Shown: positions 1 to 10,460 of the stretch, piece after piece | Layout: each line of letters begins with the position of its first letter | Numbering within the stretch: position 1 is the stretch's first letter | Assembly: GCA_032622095.1 (NCBI GenBank) | Contig: CP136062.1 | Span: 7,901,710 to 7,965,709 of the forward strand | Direction: 5' to 3' | Origin: Siphonodentalium dalli | Taxonomy: Eukaryota > Mollusca > Scaphopoda > Gadilida > Siphonodentaliidae | DNA: 64,000 bases | The notes under the pieces: model-generated | The model's input: the letters and a program-made list of their open reading frames with translations, nothing else | Told to the model about the DNA's origin: nothing | Database searches by the model: none | Translations under genes and position numbers: made by a program

Positions 1-2
1 AC

Positions 3-395
3 TTCAAAAGTGTGTGTGATGAGAGTAGAGATAAAGCACAAGAAGCATGGAGTGATAACGTGGAAACGTATATGGAAAATGGCTCGACAGAAAAAGAGGC
101 AAAAGTACAAGCTGACAAGGACCTTAAAAGTACAGATCTTAAAACTGAAGGCATGAGGCTATTTATGAATGTTTATGCTTGGACAATAATAAAGAATATG
201 TGGCTGCGCAATGGTACTCTGCACAACAGTGTCATGGATAAAGTGGAGAAATATATGAAGAATGGTTTTGAAGATCGTGATGCAGTGAAAATGTCAATAT
301 TAAAGTACAGACCATTGCTAGAAAAGTTCATGGACGAAACAAATGACACATCTGACGAAAGTGATGACAATTCGGACGAAAGTGACAGTGAATAG
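3..395 (+). CDS. C-terminal part of an unknown acidic-tailed protein (partial)
   Basis: The frame is open from the left edge to a TAG at 393-395, so only the end of the protein or its last exon is visible. No ATG starts the visible frame; codon 12-14 is GTG, so a start there is not credible. The roughly 130 visible residues are highly charged and look like two related helical units. The pattern VE-YM-NG followed by a charged helix occurs near residues 17-50 (with YMENG) and again near 75-110 (with YMKNG), each preceded by a tryptophan. The tail is an Asp/Ser/Glu run (SDESDDNSDESDSE), typical of disordered acidic ends. I do not recognise the family. It could be the last exon of a host gene or part of an unidentified element. 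No splice acceptor can be judged because upstream sequence is missing. Confidence 0.45.
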   Translation, partial: FKSVCDESRDKAQEAWSDNVETYMENGSTEKEAKVQADKDLKSTDLKTEGMRLFMNVYAWTIIKNMWLRNGTLHNSVMDKVEKYMKNGFEDRDAVKMSILKYRPLLEKFMDETNDTSDESDDNSDESDSE

Positions 396-415
396 TTAAT
401 ATAATTAATTGTACT

Positions 416-577
416 ATTTTTTGAAATTTTTGAAGTTTTTGAAATTTTTGAAGTTTTGAAATTTTTGAAGTTTTTGAAGTTTTTGATATTTTTGAAATTT
501 TTGAAGTTTTTGAAATTTTTGAAGTTTTTGAAGTTTTTGAAATTTTTGAAGTTTTTGAAGTTTTTGAAATTTTTTGG
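416..577. repeat. 9-bp minisatellite, TTTTTGAAR
   Basis: About 17 to 18 copies of TTTTTGAAA and TTTTTGAAG alternate irregularly, with one TTTTTGATA variant and a few one-base length slips. It starts about 20 bases after the stop of the upstream reading frame. Long open frames through it on both strands come only from the 9-bp period. Confidence 0.95.
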
Positions 578-716
578 ACATGCCCAACCGGTATACAAAT
601 ATACCATGATGCAATACGTGGGCGGAGAATATAGGTCAAACTGTATAGACTAACACCAACGGGAGTACTGCAGAGAATGTAGGTCGTGTACTTCGGATAG
701 AGTTATCGTTCCTGAA

Positions 717-1800
717 ATGAGACCAAACGGGCGGGGTATCATCACACCATATAGCTTAGATAACCACTCTTGCGATTACTACTCAACATTGCAATTACAG
801 GAACATATAGATGTCCAGAAATATGACTTTTCAATTCTTGGTCTATGTCGATGCCCGAACGATAACTGGGATTCACTTATAACTCTTCTAACAGATATAA
901 CTAACTCTAAGCATCCTATCGATATACAAGCTTTGACTGAGATATTCAAGATATGAGAAGAATATTTTCTTCTTGGTTATCATAAATTCAAATTCCAATC
1001 ACGACCAGATGACGATGATGGCCGTGGTGGTGTTGGCATTTTCATAACTGAAGAATTTCTTATAAAATCCGTGAGGACCTAACGATCTTTATCCCACATG
1101 TTATTGAGACTGTTTCCACAGAAATAGACTCAGGGCACTCATCGTGTGTCGTGGCATCCATCTACGGTAGCGGGGTAACGTCGCAAGAGCTATACTCTGA
1201 CCTTCACCCCCCATTGGCATTCACGTTATATTCAACTAATTGACGGATCTCTTTCGGGTGGTTTTTAAGACACCAAAGTGGGCGGAACATCTTGATATAT
1301 AAGTGAAATCGCACATACGGGTGGGTGGAGTCGATGTGTGAGTATAGATGTGCGCTATAGGAGTATACCGTTAACTGAGGTCAAGGTCAGAGTATAGATC
1401 TTGCGTCGTTACCCTGCTTCCCCCATCTACAGACCTAATATGTCCCTCGTGCAGATATCGATATATTTATAGATGAAATTTCAAGTGTGGTTCAACAGCT
1501 AAATGAATCTGGGACAAAGGCATATACCATAGGATAATTCAACATCTACTTACTTAACTTTCAGTCGCATACGAAAACTATCAACTTCATTGAAACTATG
1601 TTTAAAAATGGATTCGTACCTGTAATTACCAAACCTACACGAATAGCCGACCACTCGCCAATACTCAATGATCCTATTTATACTAATAACAATGTTTCCC
1701 GTGCCTATACTGAGATAATCCTATCAGATGTATCAGACCATTTTGCTTTATTTTATGCCGAATATCACGATGTCGCCGTATCTCCTTTAAAACGGACAAT
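717..1800 (+). pseudogene. Decayed LINE endonuclease-domain fragment
   Basis: Pieces of an apurinic-like endonuclease domain of a non-LTR retrotransposon lie in order on the plus strand. About 825-956 encodes the start (NWDSLITLLTDI, then ALTEIFKI), and after a TGA the same frame continues with GRGGVGIFI near 1020-1050. A frame change follows near 1081. The YRPN motif lies near 1428-1440, after an inserted MITE. The GDFN motif near 1532 now reads G-stop-FN because GAT has become TAA. The domain ends with KPTRIADHS near 1630 and the catalytic-type SDVSDHF near 1725-1745. There are at least two stops, one frameshift and one insertion, and no reverse transcriptase follows. This was probably a 5' remnant of a CR1/jockey-like LINE; the clade is not resolved. 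Confidence 0.8.
1166..1422. mobile_element. 257-bp MITE with 39-bp TIRs and an 8-bp target duplication
   Basis: The element interrupts the endonuclease pseudogene between its SIY and YRPN codons. The 8-bp word CCATCTAC occurs exactly once on each side (1158-1165 and 1423-1430), and removing the insert and one copy restores a plausible coding order. Terminal inverted repeats 1166-1204 and 1383-1421 match over about 39 bases with roughly five mismatches and share the inner word CTATACTCTGACCTT. No coding capacity is present. An 8-bp duplication fits hAT, P or Merlin superfamilies; termini starting GG lean towards Merlin-like or Mutator-like, which is only inference. Confidence 0.85.
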
Positions 1801-1998
1801 CATTGGAGATAGTGACACACTTCTAAGTATCCGGAATAACTAGTGCTCGGTGTGTGCCAAATTTTGCCAGTGTCGGTTCAGTATTGTGGTTTTGGGGAGG
1901 GGTGGTTTATAGTGGCAAATTGTATTTAGTCTCCGAATCAGATGAAACTTCGAATATAACATCTACCATACACGCTGATCACAAAACTGAAAACAGAT
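1777..1998 (+). repeat. 222-bp dispersed repeat, copy 1
   Basis: This segment reappears at 7046-7267 with about 95 percent identity by eye and no indels (constant offset 5269). It begins in the last codons of the endonuclease remnant (CGTATCTCCTTTAAAACGG) and ends at AAACAGAT, after which the two loci diverge. It may be LINE body sequence retained at both places, or a short element of its own. Confidence 0.85.
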
Positions 1999-2069
1999 GG
2001 CAACTAGAATGCACTCAGAGAGATGCCAAAGTGCGCAAAAATGTAATAAAAAATTATTTCACTCTATTT

Positions 2070-2102
2070 TACTTAATTTATTTAATTTAATTTAATTTAA
2101 TG
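2070..2102. repeat. TTTAA microsatellite
   Basis: A short run of ATTTA and TTTAA pentamers follows the 222-bp repeat. Low complexity only. Confidence 0.8.
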
Positions 2103-2144
2103 TTAGCAAAAAAAGACAATTACAATCTTCAATAATTTTATTTA

Positions 2145-2283
2145 GGGGATAACAGTGTGTTGTTTTGTGATTTCGGAAAGGTACATGGCGAATATACTGT
2201 GGAAAATTTAGTTAACGGGTATTTGCCACAGTATATTCGCCATGTACCTTTCCGAAATCACAAAACACCACACTGTTACCCCC
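2145..2283. repeat. Foldback with 58-bp arms
   Basis: Left arm 2145-2202 and right arm 2226-2283 are near-perfect reverse complements (about two mismatches) around a 23-base spacer. The inner arm ends are ATATACTGTGG and CCACAGTATAT. No coding capacity. It resembles a minimal foldback transposon, but no target duplication is clear. Confidence 0.9.
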
Positions 2284-2777
2284 ATTATAATGCTCTTCGA
2301 ACTTAAAAAATGTTATTTAAGCAAACAAATGGCTCGAAATTATCAACGAAATGTGCGGCCATAGAAAACACTCAGCCAATTCACGACTTTTTATTTTAAA
2401 TTTAATGCGCTAGATAAAATATAGTCCCCCAATTACCATCGCTCTTATCGTTAAAAATACTGACAAACATGAAATATTGCCACCTCAAATAGAAATAAAT
2501 ATGCACAACAATTAGTTTCTGCATGTACCTGATGTCTTTTTCAGATGTTTACCACTTACAAATTGCGGTTTTGATTTTACCGCGATCTTGAAGTTGAATT
2601 GAAACAATGGGAAATTGTTTACTCAATGCGATGTAATTCACGCCGTGTCTGTCGCGGTTTCATGTCAAGAAATTTGGTAAAATGATATCGAGACACTGAC
2701 ATTGGTGGGGTATAACGTTTTGTTACCCTCCTCCCTATTTTCCACCCGTCTGATTGGCCCATTTCCTGTCACGTGCC
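2284..2777. other. Unassigned AT-rich DNA
   Basis: No reading frame with recognisable content, no long repeat and no RNA gene were seen here. Confidence 0.5.
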
Positions 2778-2801
2778 GGGCGACAAATCACACTGTCGCC
2801 C
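2778..2801. repeat. Short perfect hairpin GGGCGACA/TGTCGCCC
   Basis: An 8-bp perfect stem flanks an 8-base loop (AATCACAC), followed within 45 bases by another GTCGCCCGC and a GGAGACATTG word. The same words recur in the foldback at 3671-3815, so this is probably a fragment of that family. Confidence 0.7.
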
Positions 2802-3670
2802 GCTGAGCCGGAGACATTGTTTTTGTCGCCCGCCTGATGTTATAATGCAAGAATATCTCCAAACACACACTGCAGTAACTCATCTATTTCACATCACTAT
2901 AATGTACTAAAAATCATAGATCTTATATACCCCACGGATTCGCAAAACACACCAGTTGTGGTGTTTACTAATTTGCATATGTTTAGTGAACACTAATATT
3001 CTAACTTTTAAGTTGATACTTTTATCGGACAAGCGTTATTATGTACTTTTTACATCGAAACATCTCGGTGATTCGATATGTTCATGTCGACATTGTGGTG
3101 CAAGATTGAAAGAGTGGATCCCTTCAGGTTGGTTGGTTATACATGTTTACTGGTAGACAACGTAATGCATATACGTTTGTCGCGAATGAATGGTACTATA
3201 CGCTTATCCATGATAACAGACCTCTCCGCGATGTCTGCAATGTGATCATAGAAGTATTTTGTTTGAGGATCGTCATGTACTTGGAGCACTGACACATATG
3301 AAAGTACATTAATGAAATCGACAACTTCCCAATAGCTTTCGGGGTAGACCGTTATGAAATGAACATCGCGAGTAAATTCCGCACGCAAGGCGACATTGAA
3401 TATTCCACATTGCAGAAGGCGATAACATACCTATATGATTATTGGTTTACATTGCATGGACCGATATTGACGATTTAACCACCAAAATGATCGTAAATAA
3501 ACGCTGATTATCAAACGATTAACGGCCTAACTATCGTATATGGAACAGAACGATATAAGTAGTTACTGAAAATATACATAATAGGGAAAGAAAGCACTCG
3601 TGACTCAGTGCAACATCGTGCGTGTGGATGGCAAGGATTTTTTTCTGTGGTATAATCGGATAACAAAACA
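2802..3670. other. Unassigned DNA
   Basis: Only short, codon-random reading frames occur here. I see no recognisable domain or repeat. Confidence 0.5.
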
Positions 3671-3815
3671 GTTGTTGCCCTTCTTCTCGGGAGACATTGA
3701 GATTTGTCACCCGCTCGAGAACGGAATGTCTCCCTGGGAGCTTCGCTCCTCGGGAGACATTCCGTTCTCGAGCGGGTGACAAATCTCAATGTCTCCCTCG
3801 ACAACGGGCGACAAC
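3671..3815. repeat. Foldback with 64-bp arms
   Basis: Left arm 3671-3734 and right arm 3752-3815 are reverse complements, perfect over the inner 45 bases (GGGAGACATTG, then CTCGAGAACGGAATGTCTCCC and its complement) and looser outside. The 17-base spacer holds its own small hairpin GGAG-CTTCG-CTCC. Antiparallel reading frames across it are mirror images and not genes. Confidence 0.92.
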
Positions 3816-3916
3816 TGTATAGTGGTGTTTTGTATTTTCTGAAAGTACATGTATACAGGGCGTATGTACTGACTGTCAATTTTCGACAAAAGCCACATCG
3901 CTGGTTTGTTTATGTA

Positions 3917-4261
3917 GCTAGTAACCGAAGTCAGTGCCAAGGGCGACAACTCTGTAATCAACTCCGTAACGTCGCCGGCATGTACTGCGTAAGGGTGACG
4001 TCATGGAGTGAAATCGGTAGGGTGACACCAACGTACCTACGAATCTGACTGATCGCCATACTGTTGCGCGAGCGCACGTAATTTATATAGCAACGAGCTA
4101 GTAACGGAAGTCAGTGCCAAGGGCGTCAACTCTATAATCTACTCCGTAACGTCGCCGGCATGTACTGCGTAAGGGTGACGTCATGGAGTGAAATCGGTAG
4201 GGTGACACCAACGTACCTACAAATCTGACTGATCGTCATACTGTTGCGCGAGCGCACGTAA
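3917..4261. repeat. 165-bp unit duplicated in tandem, period 180
   Basis: Copy 1 (3917-4081) and copy 2 (4097-4261) match over 165 bases with about eight substitutions and no indels. Both end in GTTGCGCGAGCGCACGTAA, which contains the near-palindrome TGCGCGAGCGCA. A 15-base stretch (TTTATATAGCAACGA) separates them. Each contains CGTAACGTCGCCGGCATG. No coding function is apparent. Confidence 0.93.
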
Positions 4262-4317
4262 ATACGTCGGAAAATGGCGGAGATTTTGACCCTCAAAGTT
4301 TGAACTTAGGCCCATAT

Positions 4318-4768
4318 GGTTACACTACACCAACTGATTTACATAGGCCTCAGTGTTAACAAATCCCGCTGGCCTGTATTCGCAGGAAAGCTTTGACCCT
4401 GCACGAGTATTTAAAATTAAAGAACGTCCTTTTAGACACAAGGAATGTGCCCAAAAGTACTTGTAGACGTGGTGGATCACACTGCAGCTTGACAAACGTC
4501 ACACTACCCTTAAAATTGATGAAAAAATGACATCGAAAAAAACACAAACACCTCCCATAAATTATTCGCCATTTACACAGCCATAACCGTTCACCATGTG
4601 GCTATATTTGATGTTTCTCGCCGGAAAACACTTTTGTGCATTTTTTTCGTGCACTTTTCATCCATGTATCATTGACCATTCAGCTGCCATAATTTTTTGT
4701 ATGCTGATCCTAGCTTGGTAGTGCCAGGGGAAATCACTCTACTAATTTGTATTTGGTGTATTGTAACC
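4318..4768. mobile_element. TIR element, copy 1 (451 bp)
   Basis: The left end GGTTACACTACACCAA and the right end TTGGTGTATTGTAACC are inverted repeats of about 16 to 25 bases. The interior from 4439 onward recurs almost unchanged in the element at 5634-5988. No transposase frame is present, so it is non-autonomous. TAT lies on both outer sides, suggesting a short target duplication, but this is not decisive. Confidence 0.75.
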
Positions 4769-5633
4769 TATAGTGGTCACTGGAAAGACAAGAAAGTCGC
4801 CCAAACGATATTAAATTGCGTCCATTTATATACCCACGTCAAAATAAATAAATTAGTTTTGAAACATGTCTGTTTTCTTACTTTATTAACCCTTTTCTGT
4901 CACCACCCATAGCTGAATTTGCAAAAAAAAATACCTTGACTTGAATGTCAATTTGTTTTCATTTTAGCTGATCTTTGGCAAAGTAAACAGTGACGATGTA
5001 CATACAAGTTGTCGATCTGATAGCTTGTAAATACCACTTCCAGAAAATATGCCATACAATTCGCTAGGCGAATTGGGCGCACTTAGGTTTCACATTGGAG
5101 CATCTACACAATTTTCGAAAACAATCGACAGAAAACCAAAATTGTCCCTTCACAAGAATATATTTATTGGCGGAAGTCTGTGCGCGTTGGATAGTCGAAC
5201 CATTTCTGCAAACTTCCAGGGTAGGCTTTTTTGTCAACATGTCATCTAACAGGGGCAATTCAACTTCATTTTAGGGTATGGTATGGTATGGGTATGGTCC
5301 ATACTGACGTCACGCTTCACTATCATGTCGTGCCCAAACCCGACAAATCTGCCTTGGCGTTCATCTAGATTGTCGGGCGCCAACATATATGGTCTCACAT
5401 TCATTAAAGGGACAGAATTGGGCCCAAACATATGTGGAAAATGGGAATGATTGGTTCTGCAACGAGAAGCAGAAATGGCATCAGAGGGGTTAATTTGTAA
5501 TTTTATTGGACGGCTCCGGCGGTAAATCAGCTGTCGTATCGCGTGCTTTACGTTTCCAATTTGTTTCATGGGCATAATGAGCACGGGACTTGTTTCAGAG
5601 CAGAAATCTGAAAAACGACAATATTTCACTATA
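4769..5633. other. Segment between two TIR elements, bounded by inverted TATAGTG/CACTATA
   Basis: The left element is followed by TATAGTG and the right element is preceded by CACTATA, so the inverted symmetry extends 7 bases into this segment at both sides. A minus-strand frame at 5246-5629 has no recognisable domain. I cannot tell whether the segment is host DNA or the body of a larger element. Confidence 0.5.
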
Positions 5634-5988
5634 GGTTACAATACACCAAATTATTTACACACGGAAATGTGCCCAAAAGTATTTGTAAACGTGGTGGATC
5701 ACACTGCAGCTTGACAAACGTCACACTACCCTTAAAATTGAGGACACAATGACATCGAAAAAAACACAGACACCTCCCATAAATTATTCGCCATTTGCAC
5801 AGCCATAACCGTTCACCATGTGGCTATATTTGATGTTTTTCGACGGAAAGCAGTTTTGTGAGTTTTCGTGCACTTTTCATCCATGTATCATTGACCATTC
5901 AGCTGCCAGAATTTTTGTTATGCTGATCCTAGTTTGGTAGTGCCAGGGGTAAATCACTCTACTAATTTGTATTTTGTGTATTGTAACC
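5634..5988. mobile_element. TIR element, copy 2 (355 bp)
   Basis: Same family and orientation as 4318-4768. Ends are GGTTACAATACACCAA and TGTGTATTGTAACC. It lacks about 95 bases of the first copy (equivalent to 4345-4440), consistent with an internal deletion. The rest matches closely, including CACACTGCAGCTTGACAAAC. Confidence 0.75.
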
Positions 5989-7045
5989 GTATGCTTTCCA
6001 ATAACCGAAATGTTTTTCGTCTCCGATTCAGATGAAATGCATTCCATACAATCGAGGTAAGCAGTAGATGACAAATCTGATAACAATTTTAAAACACATT
6101 GGAAAATAACGGAGTTACGGGCCTTCAAAATTCGCATTTTGGGCCTGGGTTGACAATTTCCCAATCCGTTCACCCAATTTCGAGGCAGGGATGGGGTCAC
6201 TTCCAATCACTTGAGATCAACATAAACATGGTAAAGACGTGATATGATCATCCTACTTCCTATTTTCCGTCCCTAAACTACGACATTTTCAGCTCAAGAT
6301 TCGCCCTATTATTATACTTCCATGGTGTAACCAAGGAAGTATATTGTTTTTCTATTGGGGCCGTTTTCTGTTTAATTGAAAATACTCAGAAACTAATGGG
6401 AGGAAGACCGTGAAATCTTTAGGAAATGTAGGCATATACGGGATACAGGAAATGAAGATATCGCGAGTTCGGCCCAACGCTGCACCACGGAATGAAATAA
6501 AATATTTTTCACCATTATTATTATTAAAATTCTCCACACTTTTACAATCACTATATTTCGGAAAGTATGAGCAGTAGAAAACTAAAAGTTCGTAAGTATG
6601 TTGGGGCAAATGAATTCTAACTAATAGTCCTATAAAGAATATTTTCCGCGTTTTCTTGCGGAGTTATCTCCCTTTATCTGAACAAATTTCATTCTACTAT
6701 CTCGGAAATTATGAGGAGCAGGGCATCCAAATTTGGACCATATGGACACCTCGATATGCCCTACTGCCCACGGGCATCAAAAGTTTTGTCCGCGCTTTCT
6801 GTGGAGTTAACGCTCATATATAGGCATACACCGAATTAATTGTACGCAGCTGTACTCTCCTATCATTCCAGATAACTGAATTCGGTTTTCACTGTCCTCT
6901 TGGTCATTTACTGTTCAGTGGCAAAACGAAAACTGGACAGGGTCGATCTCATATTTTTACAATGGGTGGGGGTGCCAAATGTTTAAAAACAAAATTCGTT
7001 GTGGGCCCTAAAAAAATGTATTTTTTGGGGCAATCGGCTTGTCGT
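5989..7045. other. Unassigned DNA with faint internal repeats
   Basis: The phrase GGAGTTA followed by a T/C-rich stretch appears near 6661 and again near 6802. The text near 6108-6160 resembles 4275-4310, so small dispersed repeats exist. There is no coding evidence. Confidence 0.45.
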
Positions 7046-7267
7046 CGTATCTCCTTTAAAACGGACAATCATTGGATATAGTGACACACTTCTAAGTATC
7101 CAGAATAACTAGTGCTCGGTGTGTGCCAAATTTTGCCAGTGTCGGTTCAGTATTGTGGTTTTGGGGAGGCGTGTTTTATAGTGCCAAATTATATTTAGTC
7201 TCCGAATCAGATGAAACTTCGAATATAACATCTACCATACACGCTGATCACAAAACTGAAAACAGAT
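7046..7267 (+). repeat. 222-bp dispersed repeat, copy 2
   Basis: Second copy of 1777-1998, same strand and no indels. The sequence continues into unrelated DNA after AAACAGAT. Confidence 0.85.
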
Positions 7268-7505
7268 CGCAAATCGGAAAAGATTCAGAAATGTTCGCCT
7301 CATCAAGGCTTATGGTACACTGTGAAACGGGGACGACTTTAAGGAATACATATTCCAAAAAGGGTTCAAATCGATCTGTTCGAGAAAAGTCGTTCATTTT
7401 GTTTTCACTTTTTGATAAAGGCTCCATTATTTCAACCTAAATTATTTATTTCTCAGTCAATTGAAAAGAGCTCTTCAAAAAATGTCCGCTTATATATATA
7501 TATAA

Positions 7506-10460
7506 CTAGCAGGGTTACCCGGCGTTGCTCAGGTTAAAGTGATGTGAAACCCTCTGTGGATAGTTGGTAAATACTCTTGCTCTCAACGTGTTACATGTAT
7601 TCTCGTAAATTGTATATCCAAATGGCATCACAAAACATGATTCTTACATGGAATATAAATAGTGGCTCACCTTGTTAGGTCGGAGCGATTATCATTTTTA
7701 TTGCGTTTAATCCGTCCCGCCAATAAACAAGTATTTATTTATTTACAACTGCGATACTTCAGACGTTACATCATGAAACATGAACATCATACACACATTA
7801 GTTCGAAAAAAATAAAAGACGACAATTGTGTTTTACATAGAGATGTATCAATCAACCAATCAACCAATCAATCTAGTTTATCATATCTTCATGAAGATAC
7901 AGATGTTTTAAAGATATGGCCAGGTGCCCCTCTGTTCTGGTGCTAGATACTGGCTAATCATTTTGAGTTTAAAAGAAATGATGTTATGCACGTATAAAAG
8001 CTACATTGTGCCAGACACAGCGAGATTTTGAGTTGTTTATGTTAGGCGATGAGACTGTTCTAAAAAATGAAAGAAATCCTCTGTATCGGGCAGATATACC
8101 CTTGTCATATGTCACTTTTGGAGGATCATGAAAAGTCATGTTCTACGGACTGCGTTTTCCTTTATCTCAGAAGAAACAATATTTGACTGCACACTGTGAC
8201 CACTATATTTGAACAGGCCTGCTCTACATATCCATATCTCTTGGCAACTGAAACTTTTGTTGTGGAAAATATATTGAATGGGACAGACTCAATCGTGTTA
8301 TAATATATACATGAGCCATTCTAATATGCAATCATCTGACGATTAAATGTCCTTCAGTTTGAATGAATATATGTATCTCTTAAATAGATTGATATAAATA
8401 TACTTGTAATGCTTTCTTCTATGTATCTTTGTTGCTAGATCATTATAAGAATGCCCTGATTTCCGTCCCCATGTAAATATGATATTTGAGAAGATATAAT
8501 TGTTTCAGTGACTTAATTCGGTCACCATTCGTCAAGATTGTGAAATTGGAATGCCATAAACTCCTTAGAACGACATGGAGTTGGCCTGGGAGATAACTAT
8601 ATATAACTTTGTTGGATATCGGCGAATTGAATAATCTTATAAATGCTAGTGAATCTCCTCTCGCCATCCATGACCCAAAACGACCCCAAGTGTGATTTAA
8701 TTAATCATATCATTAGAGAAGAACGTGCATGAATTTGGTGGAATAAGTGCTAGATATATTTGTATCAACTGTGGTGCAACTCCCCTCATGCATGACTTGA
8801 ACCGCGGCACGTTTGACATATATAGACCACGTCTATTAGACTTAAGCATGCATTATATAATGGAGATCATTATATATAAGTTTGGTGGTAATCGGCAACT
8901 ATACAAATTCTTATAATAGTTATTACGCTCCCCATCTCTCAATCACCCAAACGGCACCAATTTCGCATCTTTAAATCACACCTTTATATTCCTCGTATCA
9001 CGGAGAAGAATAATATATCAATTTGGTTGAAATCTGCGCTAAAAATAGCCCTTCCCCTGACACAAACAACGTCACTTTAGAAAAGTTCAACCCACACCAT
9101 TATCTTACTCGTAAAAGTTACCACTGTTAGACCCTCTTGGTGCCATCTCGATTGTACCCTTAAATTTATATATAGAACACAGTCAGATATTCGCGAATAT
9201 TTGATTCATTGTATTATTTGAGAAGAACGTGTATGAGTTTGATGGTAATTGGCACCAACATATTTTAATAAGTTTTTGGTGACCCTCCCGTCCCTATTTC
9301 GGACTCAAGCGGCGCCACTTTTGACATCATTAAACCACACACTTAGACTCATTATAGAGATGAATATATATAAAATTTATGAAATCTGGCGAGTATACAA
9401 ATTTAGGGCCACCATTGCATATCTCTCACACATAAAGGCACAAATTTGGCGCATTTAAACCACACGATTCGATTAATCGTATCACGGAAAAGAATATGTA
9501 TCAACTAGGTGGAAATCGACCCTAAACGTATTGTTTATCAAAGTTTGTGTCCATCTCACCCTCTATGCAACCTTGACTCGAATGGCCCCACTTTTGTCAT
9601 CTTTAAACCACACAATTAGACTCCTGATATCATGGAAATTATTATTTGTAACTTTGGTGCTAATCCGCGACTAAACATTTTTTTATCAAATTTAGTGCCC
9701 ACCCCACCACACCCCATCTCTAACCAAAGCAGCACTAATATGACGTCTTTAAAATCACACGATTAGATTCCTCATATCATAGATAAGAATGTTTATCAAT
9801 TTGGTGGAAATTGGCGCTAAAAATATTGTGTATCAATTTTGGTGCCCTTCCCCTTTTCAGTGCACCCCTGACTCGGATGACGCCACTTTTTTCTGCGTTA
9901 ATCCACACCATTAGACACATAACACCACGGGGATGAATTTGTATAAGTTTCGTGGCAACCGGCGACTAAACAAATTTGTATCAGATTTAGTACCCACCAA
10001 CCGCCCCCAAAATCTCTGACCCCAACGACACCAATTTGGTGTCTTTACATCATACAATAAGATTCTTTGTATCATGGAGAATATCTCAGAAGAATCTGCA
10101 TCAATTTGGTGGAATTATTTTTGATCATTTTGGTGCCCCTCTCACTTTCCGGACATCTCTGACGCGAACGGCGCGACTTTTGACAAATTTAAACTACACC
10201 ATTAGATTCCTCATATTATGGGGACGATTATATATAAGTTTGGTGGCAATAGGCCACAATTGTTTTTTCTGCCCCTCCCATTTTCTGCCCCTGACAACAA
10301 GTACGTCATTTTACAAATTTCTAACCCTCGCCATTATCTTTCTGTTAAAAATTACCCCTATAGGCCCTTTTTGTACCATATATGTGGTCCACTGTGAATT
10401 TCTATAGAACACAGACAGACAGACAGACATTCTCAAATATAGATATAGATATATATTATC
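7506..10460. mobile_element. Long CTAGCAG...(ACAG)n element with a repetitive core
   Basis: It starts next to a TATATA tract with CTAGCAGGGTTACCCGGCG and ends with five ACAG-type tetramers (10409-10428) running into another ATAGATATA tract. The middle is the degenerate repeat array listed separately. A fixed 5' end, a core of 130-160 bp repeats and an ACRG microsatellite near one end is the architecture described for pearl elements of bivalves and DINE/HINE elements (Helentron-associated, rolling-circle). That assignment is inference, since I could not confirm the expected subterminal inverted repeats. No protein is encoded. Confidence 0.55.
8590..10330. repeat. Degenerate tandem repeat, about 140 bp, about 12 units
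   Basis: The phrase TTTGGTGG followed by AATCGGCG recurs at about 8611, 8736, 8880, 9022, 9238, 9375, 9509, 9651, 9800, 9947, 10107 and 10240. Most spacings are 125-160 bases, with one of 216. Each unit also carries a CACA-ATTAGA block, a block like CTCATATCATGGA, and a run of CCCC before CATCTCTGACCC. Units are strongly diverged, so the array is old. Confidence 0.8.

Noticed and set aside
173-653. Several Lys/Phe/Leu-repeat frames
   Set aside because: Produced by the 9-bp TTTTTGAAR minisatellite, which keeps frames open on both strands.
5246-5629. 127-codon minus-strand frame
   Set aside because: No recognisable domain and lies between two TIR elements. Composition not clearly coding, though an old exon cannot be fully excluded.
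7506-10460. Penelope-like element as an explanation
   Set aside because: No reverse transcriptase or GIY-YIG coding remains, so the Helentron-associated layout fits the repeat core better, though neither is proven.
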